From the NCBI GenBank assembly GCA_022448525.1, contig JAKVCX010000004.1, positions 501,403-565,402 on the forward strand: 64,000 nt of DNA. The letters run 5' to 3'. The stretch is from Tenacibaculum sp. Its GTDB lineage: Bacteria; Bacteroidota; Bacteroidia; Flavobacteriales; Flavobacteriaceae. The notes under the pieces were generated by a model that did no database searches, was not told where the DNA came from, and saw only the letters and a program-made list of their open reading frames with translations. How positions within the stretch are numbered: the first letter of the stretch is position 1; every line of letters starts with the position of its first letter. Position numbers and translations under genes: made by a program. Below are positions 60,445-64,000 of the stretch, one piece after another.

Positions 60445-62634
60445 TTAATTAGCTACATCACTTGTGAATTTTATTCTCATTAATCGTAATTCTTCATCAT
60501 CAAAATCACCATCAAATTCATCTAATGCATCTTGAATTTTATCTGTCTCAGCTTCCATGAAATAATCATAAATTTCCTCTTGCTGATCTTCATCTAATAA
60601 ATCCTCAATAGCATAATCAATATTTAATTTAGTACCTGAAAATACAATTGCTTCCATTTCTTTGATTAGCTCATTCATTTCCAATCCTTTTGATTTCGCT
60701 ATATCATCTAATGGTAACTTTCTATCGGTATTTTGAATAATATAAAGTTTCAATCCAGAATTAACTCCTGTACTTTTAACTACTAAATCGTCTGGTCTGA
60801 CAATATCATTGTCATCAACATATTGAGAAATTACCTTAATAAAATCTTTACCATATTTTTTAGCTTTTCCTTCACCGACACCATGCACCTTTGATAGTTC
60901 ATCCAAATTAATTGGATACTTAAGCGCCATATCGTTAATCGAAGGGTCTTGGAACACTGCGAATGGAGGAACACCTAATTTCTTTCCTACTTGTTTACGT
61001 AAGTCTTTTAATATAGCTACTAACTTCTGATCAGTACCAGCATTGTTTGCCTTGGCATTTGTAATAATAGAACCATCATCGCCTCTTTTGTATTCATGAT
61101 CTTCTGTCATCATAAAAGACTTTGGATCTTCTAAATACTCTTTACCTTCTTTGGTTATTTTAATAACTCCGTATTGTTCAATTTCCTTACGAATCAAATC
61201 AACTACAAGAATTTGACGAATTAAAGCCATCCAGTAACTAGATGCTTTGTCTTTTCCAACACCAAAAAATGGTTGTTCAGTAGTTTTATGAGATTTTAAA
61301 AGCGCATTTTCTTTTCCAATAAGTGTACTAACAATATCTTTCGCTTTGTACATCTCATTAGTTTCCTTTATAACTCTTAAAATAGTGGCTACTTCATCTT
61401 TTGCTTCATGCTTTTTCTTTGGATTACGCATATTGTCATCCATATCAGCACCTTCTCCATTTACTTCATCAAACTCTTCTCCGAAATAATGTAAAATATA
61501 CTTTCTTCGATTCATTGATGTTTCTGCGTAACCAACAACTTCTTGTAATAATGCATGACCAACTTCCTGTTCAGCAACAGGTTTGTTTGCCATGAATTTT
61601 TCAAGTTTCTCTATATCCTTGTATGCGTAAAAAGTTAAGCAGTGTCCTTCTCCTCCATCACGACCAGCTCGTCCTGTTTCTTGGTAATAACTTTCTAAAC
61701 TTTTAGGGATATCATGGTGAATTACATATCTCACATCAGGCTTGTCAATTCCCATACCGAATGCAATAGTAGCAACAACTACATCACAATCTTCCATTAA
61801 GAACATATCTTGATGTTTTGCACGCGTTTTTGCATCAAATCCTGCATGATAAGGAAGTGCATCAATACCGTTTACTTGTAAAACCTGAGCAATTTCCTCT
61901 ACCTTTTTTCTACTTAAACAGTAAATAATCCCCGACTTTCCTTCATTTTGTTTTATAAATCGGATGATATCTTTTTCTACTTCCTTAGTTTTAGGACGTA
62001 CTTCATAGAATAGATTTGGTCTATTAAATGAAGCTTTAAACACATTGGCATCTGTCATACCCAATGTTTTTAAAATATCTTCCTGAACCTTCTCTGTAGC
62101 AGTAGCTGTTAAACCGATTACAGGAACATTATCAATCTGCTTGATGATATTTCTTAAATTTCGATATTCAGGCCTAAAATCATGCCCCCATTCCGAAATA
62201 CAGTGCGCTTCATCAATGGCAACAAAAGAAATCTTCTGCTGTTTTAAAAAGTCAACATATTCTTCCTTTATTAGGGATTCAGGTGCTACATAAAGTAATT
62301 TTGTAACTCCATTTGAAATATCAGATTTTACCTGATTAATTTCAGATTTGTTCAAAGAAGAGTTTAATACATGGGCAATACCATGTGTTTCAGAGATACC
62401 TCTAATAGCATCTACTTGGTTCTTCATTAAGGCAATAAGCGGGGATACTACAATTGCTGTACCTTCCTTCATTAAGGCTGGTAATTGGTAGCACAAAGAC
62501 TTACCTCCTCCTGTCGGCATAATAACGAACGTATTCTGATCGTCTAAAATGCTTTTAACCACATCCTCTTGCAGTCCTTTGAATTGATTAAAACCAAAGA
62601 ACTTTTTTAAAGCATCGTATAAATTCATTTTCAT
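60445..62634 (-). CDS. recQ: RecQ ATP-dependent DNA helicase lacking zinc-binding cysteines
   Basis: A 729-residue helicase. Walker A is MPTGGGKS (39-46) and the DEAH box is at 141-144 with the aromatic loop CISEWGHDFRPEY. Motif VI is QETGRAGRDG (318-327). A winged-helix region and an HRDC domain (about 545-615, LRKQVGKKLGVPPFAVF) follow, then a C-terminal extension. In the RecQ-Ct zinc module the usual four Cys are missing: the region reads YAETSMNRRK...YFGEEFDEVNGEGADMDDNMRNPK (369-405). It unwinds DNA in recombination and repair. Length exceeds E. coli RecQ (about 610) because of the C-terminal tail. It is the first gene of a leftward pair. Confidence 0.93.
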   Translation of the reverse strand: MKMNLYDALKKFFGFNQFKGLQEDVVKSILDDQNTFVIMPTGGGKSLCYQLPALMKEGTAIVVSPLIALMKNQVDAIRGISETHGIAHVLNSSLNKSEINQVKSDISNGVTKLLYVAPESLIKEEYVDFLKQQKISFVAIDEAHCISEWGHDFRPEYRNLRNIIKQIDNVPVIGLTATATEKVQEDILKTLGMTDANVFKASFNRPNLFYEVRPKTKEVEKDIIRFIKQNEGKSGIIYCLSRKKVEEIAQVLQVNGIDALPYHAGFDAKTRAKHQDMFLMEDCDVVVATIAFGMGIDKPDVRYVIHHDIPKSLESYYQETGRAGRDGGEGHCLTFYAYKDIEKLEKFMANKPVAEQEVGHALLQEVVGYAETSMNRRKYILHYFGEEFDEVNGEGADMDDNMRNPKKKHEAKDEVATILRVIKETNEMYKAKDIVSTLIGKENALLKSHKTTEQPFFGVGKDKASSYWMALIRQILVVDLIRKEIEQYGVIKITKEGKEYLEDPKSFMMTEDHEYKRGDDGSIITNAKANNAGTDQKLVAILKDLRKQVGKKLGVPPFAVFQDPSINDMALKYPINLDELSKVHGVGEGKAKKYGKDFIKVISQYVDDNDIVRPDDLVVKSTGVNSGLKLYIIQNTDRKLPLDDIAKSKGLEMNELIKEMEAIVFSGTKLNIDYAIEDLLDEDQQEEIYDYFMEAETDKIQDALDEFDGDFDDEELRLMRIKFTSDVAN

Positions 62635-62675
62635 ATTGTTCCCAGAAGGTAAAATTAAAAATTCAAACTAATACA

Positions 62676-62683
62676 CAAAAATA
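62676..62683 (-). promoter_or_regulatory. -7 promoter element for recQ
   Basis: TATTTTTG on the minus strand (a TAnnTTTG match), 42 bp upstream of the recQ ATG. Confidence 0.45.
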
Positions 62684-62779
62684 ATTACATGAAAGTTATA
62701 CATAAGTTTCTTATTAAATGAAAGTTTTAGTAGCTAAAATATTCCTATTTTTACAGCTTCGAATTAAACCTTGTTTTAC

Positions 62780-63751
62780 TTGAAAAATTCAGACTTAATT
62801 ATATCCAGGGCAAAAGAAACTATTCTCCTTCAAAGTAATAGTATAGCTAATTTAACCAATTTTTTGGATAATTCGTTTGCTGATGCAGTTAACTTCATAT
62901 TAAATTCAAAAGGAAGGGTTATCATTACAGGAATTGGAAAAAGCGCCAACATTGCAAATAAAATTGTTGCTACTTTAAATTCTACTGGTACTCCAGCTGT
63001 ATTTATGCATGCTGCAGATGCTATTCATGGTGATTTAGGAAACATCCAAGAGGATGATGTAGTTATTTGTATTTCAAAAAGTGGAAATACTCCAGAAATT
63101 AAAGTTTTGGTTCCGCTAATTAGAAATGCAAATAATAAAATTATTGCAATTACTGGTAATCCTGAGTCATTTTTAGGAAAGAATGCTGATTTTGTTTTGA
63201 ATTCTTATGTAGAAAAAGAAGCTGATCCAAATAATCTTGCCCCAACAAATAGTACTACTGCTCAACTTGTATTGGGAGATGCATTAGCTGTTTGCTTATT
63301 AGATTTAAGAGGATTTACCAATAGAGATTTTGCTAAATATCATCCAGGAGGAGCTTTAGGAAAAAGATTGTATTTAAGAGTATCTGACTTAGTTAAAAAC
63401 AATCAATTGCCTAAAGTATTAGCTTCAGATAAAATCACGAAAGTAATTGTTGAAATTTCTGAAAAGAGATTAGGTGTTACAGCTGTTGTTGATTCAAATA
63501 ATCAAATATCGGGAATTATTACTGATGGTGATATTCGAAGAATGCTTAATAAAACAACAGACATAGAGAGTTTATCCGCAACTGATATTATGAGTTCAAA
63601 TCCGAAAACTATCGATATTGATGCTATGGCAATTGACGCTCTGGAAGCTTTAGAAAATAATAGTATTACTCAGATATTAGTTACTGACGATAATAATGAA
63701 TACGTTGGTGTAGTTCATTTACATGATTTAATTAAAGAAGGTATTTTTTAG
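62780..63751 (+). CDS. kdsD: Arabinose-5-phosphate isomerase (KpsF/GutQ family)
   Basis: A 323-residue enzyme. The N-terminal SIS domain has GRVIITGIGKSANIANKI (binding loop), FMHAADAIHGDLG, SKSGNTPEIKVL and STTAQLVLGDALAV. Two CBS domains occupy the C-terminal 120 residues (KVLASDKITKVIVEI, GIITDGDIRRML; TDIMSSNPKTI). It converts ribulose-5-phosphate to arabinose-5-phosphate for KDO synthesis, supplying the lipopolysaccharide core. No ATG is available: TTG at 62780 gives MKNSDLIISRAKET, while TTG at 62771 would add three residues; the shorter start is preferred. It is followed by tatC after 2 bp. Confidence 0.9.
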   Translation: MKNSDLIISRAKETILLQSNSIANLTNFLDNSFADAVNFILNSKGRVIITGIGKSANIANKIVATLNSTGTPAVFMHAADAIHGDLGNIQEDDVVICISKSGNTPEIKVLVPLIRNANNKIIAITGNPESFLGKNADFVLNSYVEKEADPNNLAPTNSTTAQLVLGDALAVCLLDLRGFTNRDFAKYHPGGALGKRLYLRVSDLVKNNQLPKVLASDKITKVIVEISEKRLGVTAVVDSNNQISGIITDGDIRRMLNKTTDIESLSATDIMSSNPKTIDIDAMAIDALEALENNSITQILVTDDNNEYVGVVHLHDLIKEGIF

Positions 63752-63753
63752 TC

Positions 63754-64000
63754 ATGGCAGAAAAGGAAATGTCATTTTTAGATCATCTTGAGGAATTAAG
63801 GTGGCACGTTATCAGGAGCTTTTCCGCAATATTTATTATTGCAATTTTAGTATTTGTATACATTAAAACGGTTTTTGATACTGTTTTATTAGCTCATTTA
63901 AAACCTGATTTTGCAACGTACAAGTTTTTCTGTAATGTTTTTTCAACCATGGGAATTGATAGTAGTTTCTGTGATATACAATTCAAACAAACATTACAAG
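63754..64000 (+). CDS. tatC: Sec-independent protein translocase TatC (3' partial)
   Basis: The gene starts at ATG 63754, 2 bp after the kdsD stop, and runs off the window. The 82 visible residues begin MAEKEMSFLDHLEELRWHVI, the conserved TatC N-terminus (FLDHLEELR), followed by the first membrane helix (SFSAIFIIAILVFVYI) and the start of the first periplasmic loop. TatC is the core twin-arginine signal receptor. The tight spacing indicates cotranscription with kdsD. The end lies beyond base 64000. Confidence 0.93.
   Translation, partial: MAEKEMSFLDHLEELRWHVIRSFSAIFIIAILVFVYIKTVFDTVLLAHLKPDFATYKFFCNVFSTMGIDSSFCDIQFKQTLQ

Overview
The window is AT-rich chromosomal DNA from a marine-type member of the Flavobacteriaceae (Bacteroidota). 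This rests on several signs: type IX secretion (T9SS) C-terminal sorting domains on secreted enzymes, the T9SS regulator PorX, a SusE/SusF-like starch-binding protein, a fused LpxC-FabZ, a split transketolase, an ECF sigma/FecR/TonB-receptor operon, and many -7 elements of the Bacteroidota type TAnnTTTG. Genus is not resolved; Tenacibaculum/Polaribacter-like is a guess. No rRNA, CRISPR array, prophage or insertion sequence was seen; most of the window is ordinary core genome.

Layout. 1-4378: the end of a starch-utilisation locus (5'-truncated SusE/F-like protein, T9SS-exported GH13 amylase). 4636-16114: lipoprotein metallopeptidase, Lrp regulator, M14 carboxypeptidase and PLP enzyme pair, glmM, zinc-ribbon/CPBP membrane pair, small porin, rpsA, HEIGH metalloprotease, EF-hand protein. 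16477-25695: isocitrate dehydrogenase, then a leftward operon (LEA-like lipoprotein, ribD, HAD phosphatase, DMT transporter, YigZ) divergent from prmC and a pentapeptide-repeat protein; porin; THUMP-like methyltransferase. 25703-30790: candidate structured RNA, SPOR protein, Gly-rich barrel protein, smpB, maf, transketolase C-half, porin. 31115-34001: FKBP lipoprotein, S4 protein, phosphoribosyltransferase, shikimate kinase, tRNA-Lys, tRNA-Leu and a possible small RNA. 34075-40814: regulatory-domain protein, secreted endonuclease I, purL.

40815-48182 is the most accessory-looking part. An XRE regulator sits behind an array of about seven similar 18-bp operator-like sites. Then comes a tandem duplication of about 313 bp with no gene in it. 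Last is a cell-surface signalling module (ECF sigma, FecR anti-sigma, STN-type TonB receptor) divergent from a large repeat lipoprotein; a 13-bp motif is shared between the lipoprotein and fecR upstream regions.

48253-64000: fabG, sucD, the lipid A cluster (lpxD, lpxC-fabZ, lpxA, efp, second lpxD-like gene), an HD hydrolase, porX-tsaE-ald, a small membrane protein, recQ with a DUF1801-type gene, kdsD, and the first part of tatC.

Themes: envelope building (lipid A, KDO precursor, porins, lipoproteins), protein export (T9SS cargo and PorX, Tat), polymer capture (starch, extracellular DNA) and a trans-envelope signalling unit whose ligand is unknown. Coordinates of promoters and terminators come from reading the sequence by eye. 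No alignment, folding or database search was run.
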